A stretch of 64,000 bases of DNA from Bradyrhizobium sp. LLZ17 (GCF_041200145.1 NZ_CP165734.1:744001-808000); one strand, 5' to 3'. Positions 54,504 through 63,336 are shown, counted from the stretch's first letter. Numbers and translations: made by a program. The notes: generated from the sequence alone by a model not told the origin.

Positions 54504-55250
54504 CTAGGGTACGAACCCCTCAAAAATCATCTGATCGGCATACTGTCCGACGCGCGTCCGCTGCTCCGGCGTGCGCACGGTCCAGGCGAGCAGCGCGCAG
54601 CCGAACAGGTTCCGGGCGATCCATGGCGCCGGGGCCGGGAGGTGGTCGACCTTGAAGGCAACGAAGTGCGGCTGGGTCTGAAAGCCGTGGCGCAGGTACA
54701 GCATGTTCTGGCGTTGGACTGGCGTCAGCTTGGCCCAGTACTCGTCCTCATAGCTCCGCTGCGCGACGATGCCGCGTGGCCGCGACGGCAACAGCTCGCG
54801 CAGCGCCAGCACCTGGTCGGGATCGAAGGACATGCCGACGGCCGGGCCGCTGTATGTCGAGAGCACCTCGGCCATCCGCTTCACCAGCTTGCGGTCACCG
54901 TCAAAATGGCTCTTCAGCTCGATCACCAGCGGCACGCGGCCGGCGACGATGGTGCAGAGGTCACTGAGCGACATCATCCGCTCAGTGGTGTCCTTGAACC
55001 TGAGCGCCTTCAGCTCCGCCGCGGTTCTCTCGACCAGCTCGCCGGTGGCCTCGGTGAGGCGGCCGAGCGCGTGGTCGTGATGCACCATGGCTTCGCCGTC
55101 GGCGGAGAGCTGGATGTCGACTTCGACCGAGAAATTGCCGGCGATCGCAGCCTGCACCGCGCCCGGCATGTTCTCGACGATGCCACGCGAAATCTCATGC
55201 AGGCCGCGGTGGGCGACCGGCCGGGCTGTCAGCCAATCCGGAGCACGCAT
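54504..55250 (-). CDS. Glycerophosphodiester phosphodiesterase
   Basis: 248 residues. GDPD motifs are ARPVAHRGLHE, FSVEVDIQLSADGEAMVHHDH with Glu, Asp and His metal and catalytic residues, VPLVIELKSHF and the late LLAWTVRTPEQR. It cleaves glycerophosphodiesters to glycerol 3-phosphate and an alcohol. No signal peptide is seen, so it is cytoplasmic. It starts 5 bases after the RidA stop, so the two are in one operon. Confidence 0.92.
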   Translation of the reverse strand: MRAPDWLTARPVAHRGLHEISRGIVENMPGAVQAAIAGNFSVEVDIQLSADGEAMVHHDHALGRLTEATGELVERTAAELKALRFKDTTERMMSLSDLCTIVAGRVPLVIELKSHFDGDRKLVKRMAEVLSTYSGPAVGMSFDPDQVLALRELLPSRPRGIVAQRSYEDEYWAKLTPVQRQNMLYLRHGFQTQPHFVAFKVDHLPAPAPWIARNLFGCALLAWTVRTPEQRTRVGQYADQMIFEGFVP

Positions 55251-55255
55251 CGGCC

Positions 55256-55723
55256 TCAGGCGACCTCAAACACGCCTTCGACCTCGACCGCCGCATCCGC
55301 GGGCAGCGAGGCGACGCCGACGGTGGTGCGCGCGTGGCGGCCCTTGTCACCGAAGGCGGCGACCATCAGGTCGGAGGCGCCGTTCAGTACTTTCGGCCCG
55401 TCCAGGAAATCGGGCGCCGAGTTGATGAAGCCGCCGAGGCGCACCACGCGCACCACCTTGTCGAGGTCGCCGACCGCTGCCTTGACCTGGGCGAGCAGGT
55501 TGACGGCGCAGCCGCGCGCGGCCGCCGCACCATCTTCGAGCGAGACGCCGGCACCCAACTTGCCCTTGGCGATCAGTTTGCCGTCGGGTGCGAAGCAGAC
55601 CTGGCCGGACACGAACAGCAAATTCCCGGAGCGCACGAACGGCACGTAGTTGGCCACAGGGGTGGGCGCCTCGTGCAGCTTGATGCCGTGTTCCGCCAGT
55701 TTCTGCTCGACCGTACCCGCCAT
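55256..55723 (-). CDS. RidA family protein, with catalytic Arg present
   Basis: 155 residues from ATG 55723 (MAGTVEQKLAEHGIKLHEAP). The YjgF fold is clear from NLLFVSGQVCFAPDGKLIAKG to HARTTVGVASLPADAAVEVEG, where the Arg in ART aligns with the catalytic Arg of RidA. It deaminates reactive enamine and imine intermediates or acts on related compounds. This longer form (about 155) is common in alphaproteobacteria. It heads the operon RidA-GDPD-acyltransferase-HIT. Confidence 0.88.
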   Translation of the reverse strand: MAGTVEQKLAEHGIKLHEAPTPVANYVPFVRSGNLLFVSGQVCFAPDGKLIAKGKLGAGVSLEDGAAAARGCAVNLLAQVKAAVGDLDKVVRVVRLGGFINSAPDFLDGPKVLNGASDLMVAAFGDKGRHARTTVGVASLPADAAVEVEGVFEVA

Positions 55724-55974
55724 CTTCGACCTCGTTGTCCAGGAATTCATCAGCTCCGGACGTCTGAATTTCGCGGCCGGACGCGCCCTGTTTCGCCCAT
55801 CGCGCCGCCACATGCAAGCAGGCCGGCAGGGCAGGAGGGGCGGGCCGAATTGCGTTTTCTTGAGGCAGGTCAGCGGGTTCAATGACGAGGCGCAACTTTA
55901 CGTGAAACTGCCGCAGTTGCGACGCAATGGAACGGTCATTAAAGTGTCGAATCTGCGCTTCCCAAGGGACAGAC

Positions 55975-56819
55975 ATGGTGCACCTTTTCCGAACATCGCT
56001 CGGTGTGATGGCGCTCGCGGCGGCCGGTTTCGGCACAGGCGGTGGGGCTCACGCGGCCAATGGTCCGTTCCTTCCGCACCAGGCGCTGTATGATTTGAGC
56101 CTCGTCAAATCGCGCTCAAACTCGATCAACACGCGCGCGGCCGCATCCTTTACGATTTCGCCGGCAGTAGCTGCGAGGGCTACACCTCGGAATTCCGCCA
56201 GGTCTCCGAGCTCGACAGCGGCGAAGGCAAGATCACGCTCAGCGACCTCCGCTCCAATTCCTGGGAGGACGCCGCGGGAAAAAGCTACCGCTTCAAGATC
56301 GAGACGCGGATGAACGAGGCCGATTCCGGCCAGGTTGACGGCTCGGCGGAGCGCGACGGCGACCACATCAACGTCAAGCTGAAGCTGCCGGCGCCGAAGA
56401 ATTTTACTCTCGACGGCAAGATCGTGTTCCCGACCGAGCAGATCCAGCGCATCATCGCCGCCGCCAAGGAGGGCAAGCCGCTGCTGGAGCTCTCGGTGTA
56501 TGACGGCTCCGACGATGGCCAGAAAGTCTACAATACGCTGACCGTGATCGGCCAGCCGATCCCGGCCGATCGCACCGCTTCGCCCGATCCGTCGACGTCG
56601 GACGAGCACATGAAGTCGCTCAAGCGCTGGCCGGTCACCGTCAGCTATTTCGACCGCGACGTCCAGCAGAAGGAAGGCGAGCAGACGCCGGTCTATGCGA
56701 TGTCGTTCGAGCTCTACGAGAACGGCGTCTCCCGCCAGCTCGTGCTCGACTACAATGATTTCGTGATCTCCGGCGCGATGGGCAAGTTCGAGGTCAAGGA
56801 CAGCAAGCCCTGCAATTGA
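55975..56819 (+). CDS. EipB/DUF1849 family periplasmic envelope protein, interrupted by a frameshift
   Basis: Read as one gene, about 281 residues. A signal peptide with LGVMALAAAGFGTGGGAHA is followed by HQALYDLSLVKSRSN. After the break, the text RGRILYDFAGSSCEGYTSEF, SYRFKIETRMNEADSG and ITFPTEQ-like IVFPTEQIQRII to SGAMGKFEVKDSKPC fits the DUF1849/EipB beta-spiral family with paired cysteines. One frame reads SINTRAAASFTISP. Adding one base near 56133 (in ACGCGCGCGG) gives SINTARGRILYDF. EipB proteins maintain envelope integrity. The second half alone (56310 on) is not a complete gene. Confidence 0.82.
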
Positions 56820-56829
56820 GGCTTTCGTC

Positions 56830-56914
56830 GTCATTGCGAGCGTAGCGAAGCCATCCAGAATCTCTCGGCGGAAAGATTCTGGATGGCTTCGTCGCAAGAG
56901 CTCCTCGCAATGAC
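56830..56914. repeat. Interspersed palindromic repeat, family A, copy 4
   Basis: Opens GTCATTGCGAGCGTAGCG and closes GCAAGAGCTCCTCGCAATGAC. The core is GAAGCCATCC/GGATGGCTTC instead of the CAATCC form, a compensated change on both sides. It lies just after the EipB-like gene. Confidence 0.85.
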
Positions 56915-56978
56915 GGCTGGTTCTCCGCTGCGTCTCCCGCTAGTCTGCTCCCAACCACAAAACCTCGGGAGCCAGCCC

Positions 56979-57380
56979 ATGCCCAAACTCGATCACCTCC
57001 GTCCCAGCGGCCTGCATCACAATCCAGCGTATTCGCACGTCGTGACCGCAACGGGCGCGCGGACCATCTACATCTCGGGCCAGGTGTCAGTTGACGAAGA
57101 GGGGCGGATCGTCGGCGAGGGCGATATCGCCGCGCAGACGACCCAGGTGATGCAGAATCTCGGCCACGCCCTGAAAGCGGCCGGTGCGAGTTACGCCAAC
57201 ATCGTCAAGATCACGACCTTCGTCGTGAATTACAAGCCGGAGCTGCGCCCCATCATCGGCAAGGCCCGCAGCGTCTTCTTCCAAGGCATGGAGCCGCCGG
57301 CCTCGACCCTCGTCGGCATCTCCGCGCTCGCCGCACCCGAATGGATGATCGAGATCGAGGCGATCGCGGTCGCGGATTGA
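56979..57380 (+). CDS. RidA family protein without the catalytic arginine
   Basis: 133 residues from ATG 56979. The fold is clear in TIYISGQVSVDEEGRIVGEG, QTTQVMQNLGHALKAAGASY and NIVKITTFVVNY, but the segment that should read PAR followed by a valine strand is PPASTLVGISALAAPEWMIE, with Ser in place of the Arg. It therefore probably lacks classical imine deaminase activity. The end IEIEAIAVAD is normal. It is convergent with dinB. Confidence 0.87.
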   Translation: MPKLDHLRPSGLHHNPAYSHVVTATGARTIYISGQVSVDEEGRIVGEGDIAAQTTQVMQNLGHALKAAGASYANIVKITTFVVNYKPELRPIIGKARSVFFQGMEPPASTLVGISALAAPEWMIEIEAIAVAD

Positions 57381-57386
57381 GGCCGC

Positions 57387-58676
57387 TCACTCCTCCGCCT
57401 TCTCCGGCCCTTCATACGCAATGCCGCGGATGACCGCGGCACTGCCGAATTTCTTCCGCAGGCTGTCCACTGCGCGCTCGGCGTGCGCGGCGCGGCGGTC
57501 GAGCATGTCGGTGTCGTCGGCGGCCGAGCCTTCACGCAGCGCGCTGACGCCGGCGCCCATCAGGCGAAAGGCGGTGCCGTCGATCTCCTTGGCCAGCATC
57601 TTGCGGCAGATCGCGAAAATCTTTGCGGCGAGCTGCGTGGGCGCCGCGATCGACTGCGAGCGCGTGCGCTGGCGGAAGTCGGCGGTCTTCAGCTTCAGCG
57701 TGACGGTCGAGCCCGCGAGTTCGCTGCTCTTGAGCCGCGACGACGTCTTCTCGCACAGCCGCCACAAAATACGTTCCAGCGTCGCGAAGTCGCGGATGTC
57801 GGTCTCGAACGTGGTCTCGCTCGAAATCGTCTTGGCGCCGCGGTCTGGCTCGACGCGGCGATCGTCGATGCCGCGCGCGAGCCGCCACAGCCTGCGGCCC
57901 TCGCTGGGAAACTGCCGCATCATCTCGATCTCATCGGCGTTCTGGAGATCGGCGATGATACGGAAGCCGCGCTGCCCCAGGCGCTCCTGGGTCGCGGGCC
58001 CCACACCAAAAATGAAGCCGACCGGCCTCGAAGCCAGCATCACGCGCGCCTCTTCCTGGTCGAGCGCGGCAAAGCCGCGCGGCTTGTCGAGATCGGAGGC
58101 GATCTTGGCGAGAAACTTGTTGCAGGACAGGCCGACCGAGACGCTGATGCCGATGTGGCGCTCGACGTGGCGGGCAAAGCGCGCCAGCACCTTCGCCGGG
58201 ATCATCCCGTGAACCCGCTCGGTGCCGGAGAGATCGAGAAAGGCCTCGTCGATCGACAGCGGCTCGACCAGCGGCGTCAACGCCTGCATGGCCTGCCGCA
58301 CCTCGCGGCCGACCCGCACATACTTTGCCATGTCGGGCCGGATCACGGTTGCATGCGGGCAAGCTTCCAATGCCTTGAACATCGGCATCGCCGAGCGCAC
58401 GCCATAGGTGCGCGCGATATAGCAGGCAGCCGACACCACGCCGCGCTTGCCGCCGCCGATGATGACGGGCTTGTCGGCGATCTCGGGGTTGTCGCGCTTC
58501 TCGACCGTCGCATAAAAGGCGTCGCAATCGATATGGGCGATGGTCAGCGCCGACAGCGCGCGGTGGCGGACGAGGCGGGGGGAACCGCAGGCGGAGCACC
58601 GCCGCACGCCCATGTCCAGATCGGCCAGACAATCCCGGCAGAAGCAGCGAGGCCCGGCCGGATCGGAGGCGCTCAC
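57387..58676 (-). CDS. dinB: DNA polymerase IV (Y family), with N-terminal zinc-binding-like extension
   Basis: 429 residues. The first 35 residues carry CFCRDCLADL and RRCSACGSPR, a four-cysteine zinc-ribbon-like module that precedes the polymerase. The catalytic palm has ALTIAHIDCDAFYATVEKRD and LSIDEAFLDLSGTER, with the Asp and Glu metal ligands, and the helix-hairpin-helix VGFIFGVGPATQERLGQRG. The little finger follows to the C-terminus. It does error-prone translesion synthesis. The start overlaps the stop of the DUF3572 gene by four bases, so the pair is coupled. Confidence 0.92.
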   Translation of the reverse strand: MSASDPAGPRCFCRDCLADLDMGVRRCSACGSPRLVRHRALSALTIAHIDCDAFYATVEKRDNPEIADKPVIIGGGKRGVVSAACYIARTYGVRSAMPMFKALEACPHATVIRPDMAKYVRVGREVRQAMQALTPLVEPLSIDEAFLDLSGTERVHGMIPAKVLARFARHVERHIGISVSVGLSCNKFLAKIASDLDKPRGFAALDQEEARVMLASRPVGFIFGVGPATQERLGQRGFRIIADLQNADEIEMMRQFPSEGRRLWRLARGIDDRRVEPDRGAKTISSETTFETDIRDFATLERILWRLCEKTSSRLKSSELAGSTVTLKLKTADFRQRTRSQSIAAPTQLAAKIFAICRKMLAKEIDGTAFRLMGAGVSALREGSAADDTDMLDRRAAHAERAVDSLRKKFGSAAVIRGIAYEGPEKAEE

Positions 58677-58984
58677 GGCACGTCGCGCTCCCAGGTGCGG
58701 TCGCCGAGCGCATCGCCCAGCACCTGCCGCGCTGCGGCAACGTTGGTGGGGTGTAGTTCCGATGCGGTCGCAAACGCCTTCACGGTGGCATCGTCGCGCA
58801 TCACGAAATCGAGCACGCTGAGCAGGAAATTCGGGTCCGACGCGGCGTTGCGAAGGCTCTCCGGACCGACGCCTGTCTCAGCCAGGAACAGGCCCAGCCG
58901 CTCCGAATCGCCAGCGACGAAGGACAGCACCTGAATCGCAACGATTTCAGCGACTTCGCGAGGGTTGTGAACAGGCTTTTTCAC
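58673..58984 (-). CDS. DUF3572 family protein
   Basis: 103 residues, all helical: AEIVAIQVLSFVAGDSERLG, then GVGPESLRNAASDPNFLLSV and LDFVMRDDATVKAFATASEL. This is the alphaproteobacterial DUF3572 pattern, of unknown function. It overlaps dinB by four bases and is its upstream partner in the operon. It is divergent from divK. Confidence 0.87.
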   Translation of the reverse strand: MKKPVHNPREVAEIVAIQVLSFVAGDSERLGLFLAETGVGPESLRNAASDPNFLLSVLDFVMRDDATVKAFATASELHPTNVAAARQVLGDALGDRTWERDVP

Positions 58985-59251
58985 GGGCCCGGTTTGCCTT
59001 TCCGTTAACTTTCGGTGTCTACTTTGAGCTCATCATGCCCGAGTCTTGCGACCAAGTCTCTGGCGACCGAGTCTTGTCCGGGTCTTGCGGCCCCCAGGCA
59101 AGCAACTGGAAACCACATCGCAGAAAGTCGGCCGTCGAGTTTAACGAAACTCAAGCAATCTGAGGCTAGTTTGAATCCAGTTTTCGAAGCGCCGGCAAGC
59201 GGCGCCTGAGGCGTCACATGCATTGCTCTCCTTGCCAATCAGGAGGACGGG

Positions 59252-59617
59252 ATGGCTAAGACCGTCCTGATCGTGGAAGACAACGAGCTCAACATGAAGC
59301 TCTTCCGCGACCTGTTGGAGGCGCACGGCTACCAGACCTCGGGCACCAGCAACGGCTACGAGGCGCTCGACCTCGTTCGCAAGATGCGACCCGACCTCGT
59401 GCTGATGGATATCCAGCTGCCGCAGGTCTCGGGGCTGGAGGTGACGCGCTGGATCAAGGACGATCCGGAGCTGCGCGCCATTCCCGTCGTCGCGGTCACA
59501 GCCTTCGCCATGAAGGGCGACGAAGAGCGCATCCGCGAGGGCGGCTGCGAAGCCTATTTGTCCAAGCCGATCTCGGTCGGCAAATTCATTGAGACGGTCC
59601 GGCGTTTCATCGGATAG
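59252..59617 (+). CDS. divK: Single-domain response regulator DivK
   Basis: 121 residues, one receiver domain. The acidic pair is in [17 protein letters not shown], the phospho-acceptor Asp in [14 protein letters not shown], and the Lys in AYLSKPIS. Length and sequence match DivK, which in alphaproteobacteria relays cell-pole kinase signals to the CtrA pathway. The ATG follows GGAGGAC. pleD follows after 14 bases. Confidence 0.93.
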   Translation: MAKTVLIVEDNELNMKLFRDLLEAHGYQTSGTSNGYEALDLVRKMRPDLVLMDIQLPQVSGLEVTRWIKDDPELRAIPVVAVTAFAMKGDEERIREGGCEAYLSKPISVGKFIETVRRFIG

Positions 59618-59631
59618 GAAGTGAGTTCAGA

Positions 59632-61005
59632 GTGTCCGCGCGTATCCTCGTTGTCGACGACGTCCCTGCCAACGTCAAACTGCTGGAGGCCCGTCTCTCC
59701 GCCGAATATTTCGACGTGATGACCGCCTCGAACGGCAACGAGGCGCTGGCGATCTGTGCCCGCGCCGAATGCGACATCATCCTGCTCGACGTCATGATGC
59801 CCGACATGGACGGCTTCGAGGTCTGCCGCCGCCTCAAGTCCGATCCCACCACCCACCACATTCCAATCGTGATGGTCACCGCGCTCGACAGCCCCGCCGA
59901 TCGCAACCGCGGGCTCGAGGCCGGCGCCGACGACTTTTTGACCAAGCCCGTGTCCGATGTCGTGCTGATCGCGCGGGTGCGCTCGCTGACACGGCTGAAG
60001 ATGATGACGGACGAGCTGCGCATGCGCGCCGTCACCTCGCTCGAGATCGGCATGCAGGCGCCGGAGCGCACCGCGGTGGCCGATACCGGCAAGGGCGGCC
60101 GCATTCTGCTGGTCGACGACCGCCAGTCCTCCTATGAGCGGCTGGCGACGCTGCTCGCGGCCGAGCACACGGTCGACGTCGAGCCCAATCCGACGGAAGC
60201 GCTGTTCCACGCAGCCGAAGGCAATTACGATTTGCTGATCGTCTCGCTCGATCTCAACAATTTCGACGGGCTGCGGCTGTGCAGCCAGGCGCGTTCGCTG
60301 GAACGCACCCGGCACGTGCCGATCCTCGCGATCGCGGAGGCCGAGAACGCGACGCGGCTGCTCCGCGGCCTCGAGATCGGCGTCAACGACTATTTGCTGC
60401 GCCCCATCGACAAGACCGAGCTTTTGGCGCGCGCCCGCACCCAGATCCGCCGCCGCCGCTACACCGATCATCTGCGCGACAACGTGCAGAACTCGATCGA
60501 GATGGCGATCACCGACGCGCTCACCGGCCTGCACAACCGCCGCTACATGGAGAGCCATCTGGCGACGCTCGCCGAACAGGCCGCGACCCGCGGCAAGCCC
60601 TTGGCGCTGATGATCCTCGACATCGACTATTTCAAATCGATCAACGACAATTACGGCCACGACGCCGGCGACGACGTGCTGCGCGAATTCGCCGTGCGGG
60701 TGCGCAAGTCGATCCGCGGCATCGATCTCGCCTGCCGTTACGGCGGCGAGGAGTTCGTCATCGTGATGCCCGAGACCGATCTCCACGTCGCCGGCATGGT
60801 CGCCGAACGCCTGCGCCGCTCGATCGCCGGCGAGCCCTTCGCCGTCCACAAGGGCACCAAGCGCATCGAGGTCACGATCTCGATCGGGCTCACCACGCTG
60901 GAGCAGAAGGGCGAGGCGGTGGCCGACGTGCTCAAGCGCGCGGACACCGCGCTGTACCGCGCCAAGCATGACGGGCGAAATCGGGTCGTCTCGCACGCGG
61001 CGTGA
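59632..61005 (+). CDS. pleD: Diguanylate cyclase response regulator PleD
   Basis: 457 residues from a GTG start. Two receiver domains (about 1-120 with DIILLDVMMPDMDGFE, and about 150-270, less conserved) precede a GGEEF domain with CRYGGEEFVIVMPE. The I site RGID lies five residues before GGEEF, so product inhibition by c-di-GMP is expected. PleD makes c-di-GMP after phosphorylation and drives polar development. It is co-transcribed with divK, as in Caulobacter relatives. Confidence 0.95.
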   Translation: MSARILVVDDVPANVKLLEARLSAEYFDVMTASNGNEALAICARAECDIILLDVMMPDMDGFEVCRRLKSDPTTHHIPIVMVTALDSPADRNRGLEAGADDFLTKPVSDVVLIARVRSLTRLKMMTDELRMRAVTSLEIGMQAPERTAVADTGKGGRILLVDDRQSSYERLATLLAAEHTVDVEPNPTEALFHAAEGNYDLLIVSLDLNNFDGLRLCSQARSLERTRHVPILAIAEAENATRLLRGLEIGVNDYLLRPIDKTELLARARTQIRRRRYTDHLRDNVQNSIEMAITDALTGLHNRRYMESHLATLAEQAATRGKPLALMILDIDYFKSINDNYGHDAGDDVLREFAVRVRKSIRGIDLACRYGGEEFVIVMPETDLHVAGMVAERLRRSIAGEPFAVHKGTKRIEVTISIGLTTLEQKGEAVADVLKRADTALYRAKHDGRNRVVSHAA

Positions 61006-61202
61006 GACGGGCCGAACATAAAAGACGCGAAAACAACCCCATGCACAGTAGCCGGCGCTAGCGGGATCAACGGCTTACGTGCGTCGTGCAAGGACCTGCG
61101 CTGAACCGCAATGCCGTTTGACTCGTCGGGCAAAACAGGAGCATTAATTTATCATCGGGCAGTGATGCCGATCTAAGACGAATGCTGTCGCTCCATGACC
61201 AG

Positions 61203-61323
61203 CGTCGTCCCGGCGCAGGCCGGGACCCATAATCCCAAGAAGGGCTTATGGGCGAGCTGGCAACCACGAGTTCTCGTCAAATTGCTTTTTGTGGTTATGG
61301 GTCCCGGCCTTCGCCGGGACGAC
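61203..61323. repeat. Interspersed palindromic repeat, family B, copy 3
   Basis: CGTCGTCCCGGCGCAGGCCG at the left and CGGCCTTCGCCGGGACGACAC at the right are inverted copies, and CCCATAA and TTATGGGT continue the pairing inward. The whole unit can form one long hairpin. The rest of the 61006-61328 gap after pleD holds no supported gene. Confidence 0.75.
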
Positions 61324-61328
61324 ACTGA

Positions 61329-61925
61329 TTATTTTGGCGCGCGCTTGTGCTCCCCCACATCCACCCCCGCATTCCGCAGCAGCACCTTCGCCGCTTCCTT
61401 CGCCGCGCGGGCCATTGCGGGATCGTCGCGGACGAGGTCCTGCGCGATGGAGCCGTCGACCAGCAGCACGAGCTGGGTCGCGAGCGCCTCCGCCTCCGCG
61501 ACGCCGAGCTCGTTCAGGCGGTCGCGAAACCAGATGCGGCGGCTTTCCTTGAAGGCCTTGGCGATCTTCTTCACGGTGCGGACCTCGCCGCCGACTTCGG
61601 CAACCGCGTTCACGAAGGGGCAGCCGCGAAAATCGGATGACGCGAAGCGCCGCTCCAGCAGATCGAAGGTCGCGAGGATCTGCTCCAGCGCCGACTTCGC
61701 CGAGGCTGCGGGCTGCGATGGCGGCGGGCGCACGAAGCGGCGTTCGAGATAGGCGGCGATCAGCGCATCCTTGGACGGGAAGTGGTTGTAGAGAGTGCGC
61801 TTGCTGATGCCGATCTCGGCCGCGATGGTGTCGACGCCGATGGCGCGGATGCCTTGCAGATAGAACAGTTTGTCGGCGATCTTGAGGATGCGTTCCTTCA
61901 TGTCGGATTTTTCGGCAGACGGCAT
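61329..61925 (-). CDS. TetR family transcriptional repressor
   Basis: 198 residues from ATG 61925 (MPSAEKSDMKERILKIAD). The HTH is at about 8-55, with IGVDTIAAEIGISKRTLYNH and FPSKDALIAAY. The C-terminal domain is helical and matches the TetR_C_33 or related effector type. It is divergent from an MFS gene, and two copies of one palindrome sit in the gap, one on its own start codon. So it should repress itself and the transporter. Confidence 0.9.
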   Translation of the reverse strand: MPSAEKSDMKERILKIADKLFYLQGIRAIGVDTIAAEIGISKRTLYNHFPSKDALIAAYLERRFVRPPPSQPAASAKSALEQILATFDLLERRFASSDFRGCPFVNAVAEVGGEVRTVKKIAKAFKESRRIWFRDRLNELGVAEAEALATQLVLLVDGSIAQDLVRDDPAMARAAKEAAKVLLRNAGVDVGEHKRAPK

Positions 61926-61942
61926 AACACAGACCTGTGTAA
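61925..61942. promoter_or_regulatory. Operator 1 of the TetR/MFS pair
   Basis: TAACACAGACCTGTGTAA, read on the other strand as TTACACAGGTCTGTGTTA, is a near-perfect dyad. It touches the tetR start codon, so binding would block its own expression. Confidence 0.65.
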
Positions 61943-61950
61943 CAGGCGCC

Positions 61951-61981
61951 TTGACAGCGGCGCGCCGTTGCATTCTATATT
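61951..61981 (+). promoter_or_regulatory. Promoter of the MFS gene
   Basis: A perfect TTGACA (-35) at 61951-61956 is followed by TCTATA (61974) or TATATT (61976) as -10, with a spacer of 17 or 19. The second TetR operator overlaps the -10 and start region. Confidence 0.6.
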
Positions 61982-61998
61982 ACACAGGTCGGTGTAAT
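61979..61998. promoter_or_regulatory. Operator 2 of the TetR/MFS pair
   Basis: ATTACACAGGTCGGTGTAAT is a 20-base dyad with arms ATTACAC and GTGTAAT. It is the same site as operator 1 with one base changed in the centre. It lies at the MFS transcription start region. Confidence 0.7.
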
Positions 61999-62070
61999 CA
62001 AGTCGCACCGCGTCGGTTGCCTCGATCGTGCCGCCAGAAAAAGACCAGAAAAAGAACAGGGAGATCAACC

Positions 62071-63295
62071 ATGCCGCTGCTGCAAGCGCTTCGCCCGACG
62101 CTGCCGATCCTGATCGGCGCCTCGCTGATGCTGACGCTCAGCATGGGCCTGCGGCAGTCGCTCGGCATCTTCATGCAGCCGCTGACCCATGACGTCGGCA
62201 TCTCCGTGTCGGACTTCACGCTGGCAATCGCGGTGCAGAACCTCGCCTGGGGCTTCCTCCAGCCGCTCGCGGGCGCACTCACGGTGCGTTACGGCTTTCG
62301 CGTCATCATGATGGCCGGTGCGCTGCTCTACATCGCCGGCCTCGCGCTGCTGACGGGCGCCCAAGGCATGATCTCGGTGATGATCGGGGCAGGGGTGCTG
62401 ATTGGCATTTCGCTCGCCTGCACCGCCGCGGCGATGGCGATGTCGGTCGGGGCGCGCGCGGCGCCGAAAGCGTGCGCTCGACCGTGCTCGGCATCGTCTC
62501 CGCGGCGGGATCGCTCGGCGCGCTGTTGTCGGCACCGATCGGGCAGGTGCTGGCCGAAAGCTATGGTTGGCGGTTCGGGCTCGGCGGATTCGTGCTGCTG
62601 TCGCTGCTGATGCTGCCGGCGGCGTGGTTTGCCGGCCGGATCGACCGGATTCCGCTGCCGAAGAGCAGCGGGCTCGGCGATGTCTCGGCCGCGACGGCCA
62701 CCACCACGGCGTTCGGCAACGCCTCCTTCGTGGTGATGACGGCCGCCTATTTCGTGTGCGGCATGCAGCTCGTCTTCATCACCACGCATTTGCCGTCCTA
62801 TCTGGTGATCTGCGGCATGGACCCGATGCTGAGCGCCAAGACGCTGGGGGTGATCGGCGGCTTCAACGTGCTGGGTTCGCTGTTCTTCGGCTGGGCCGGC
62901 CAGCGCTGGAACAAGCTCGCGCTGCTCGGCGGCATCTACGCCACGCGCTCGCTGGTGCTGGCCTGGTATTTCATGCTGCCTCCCACGGAGGCCTCGACGC
63001 TGGTGTTCGGCGCGCTGATGGGTTTTCTCTGGCTCGGCGTCGGGCCGCTGGTCGCGGGCGCGGTCGCGGAGATGTTCGGCCTGCAATGGCAGGCGATGAT
63101 CCAGGGCCTCGCCTTCATGAGCCACCAGCTCGGCAGCTTCGTCGGCGCCTATGGTGGCGGGCTGATCTACGATGCGCTCGGATCCTACAACATGGCCTGG
63201 CGGATCGGCGTCGCGGTCGGGCTTGCCGCCGGCATCGTCCAGATCGCGTTTGCGCTGATCCGGCCGACCGCGCCCCGCTGCTGCGGACGGCATAG
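62071..63295 (+). CDS. MFS transporter (interrupted by probable frameshifts)
   Basis: Read as one gene, about 408 residues. It begins MPLLQALRPTLPILIGASLM, with GLRQSLGIFMQPLTHDVGIS and LQPLAGALTVRYGFRVIMM, typical of 12-helix MFS permeases. The first frame ends in ARAAPKACARPCSAS near 62450-62466, and the next frame continues AESVRSTVLGIVSAAGSLGA. One missing base there explains it. A second missing C in the run near 63270 would change the odd end TAPRCCGRHR to TAPPLLRTA and the stop at 63293. Divergent TetR and twin operators suggest an inducible exporter. The substrate is unknown. Confidence 0.8.
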
Positions 63296-63336
63296 GCTGT
63301 CGCCGGACCGAACTGCATGCCATGGGGATGGTCCGT

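Noticed and set aside
59141..59155. Possible CtrA box before divK (TTAACGAAACTCAAG)
   Set aside because: Only the first TTAA matches; the second half-site CAAG does not fit.
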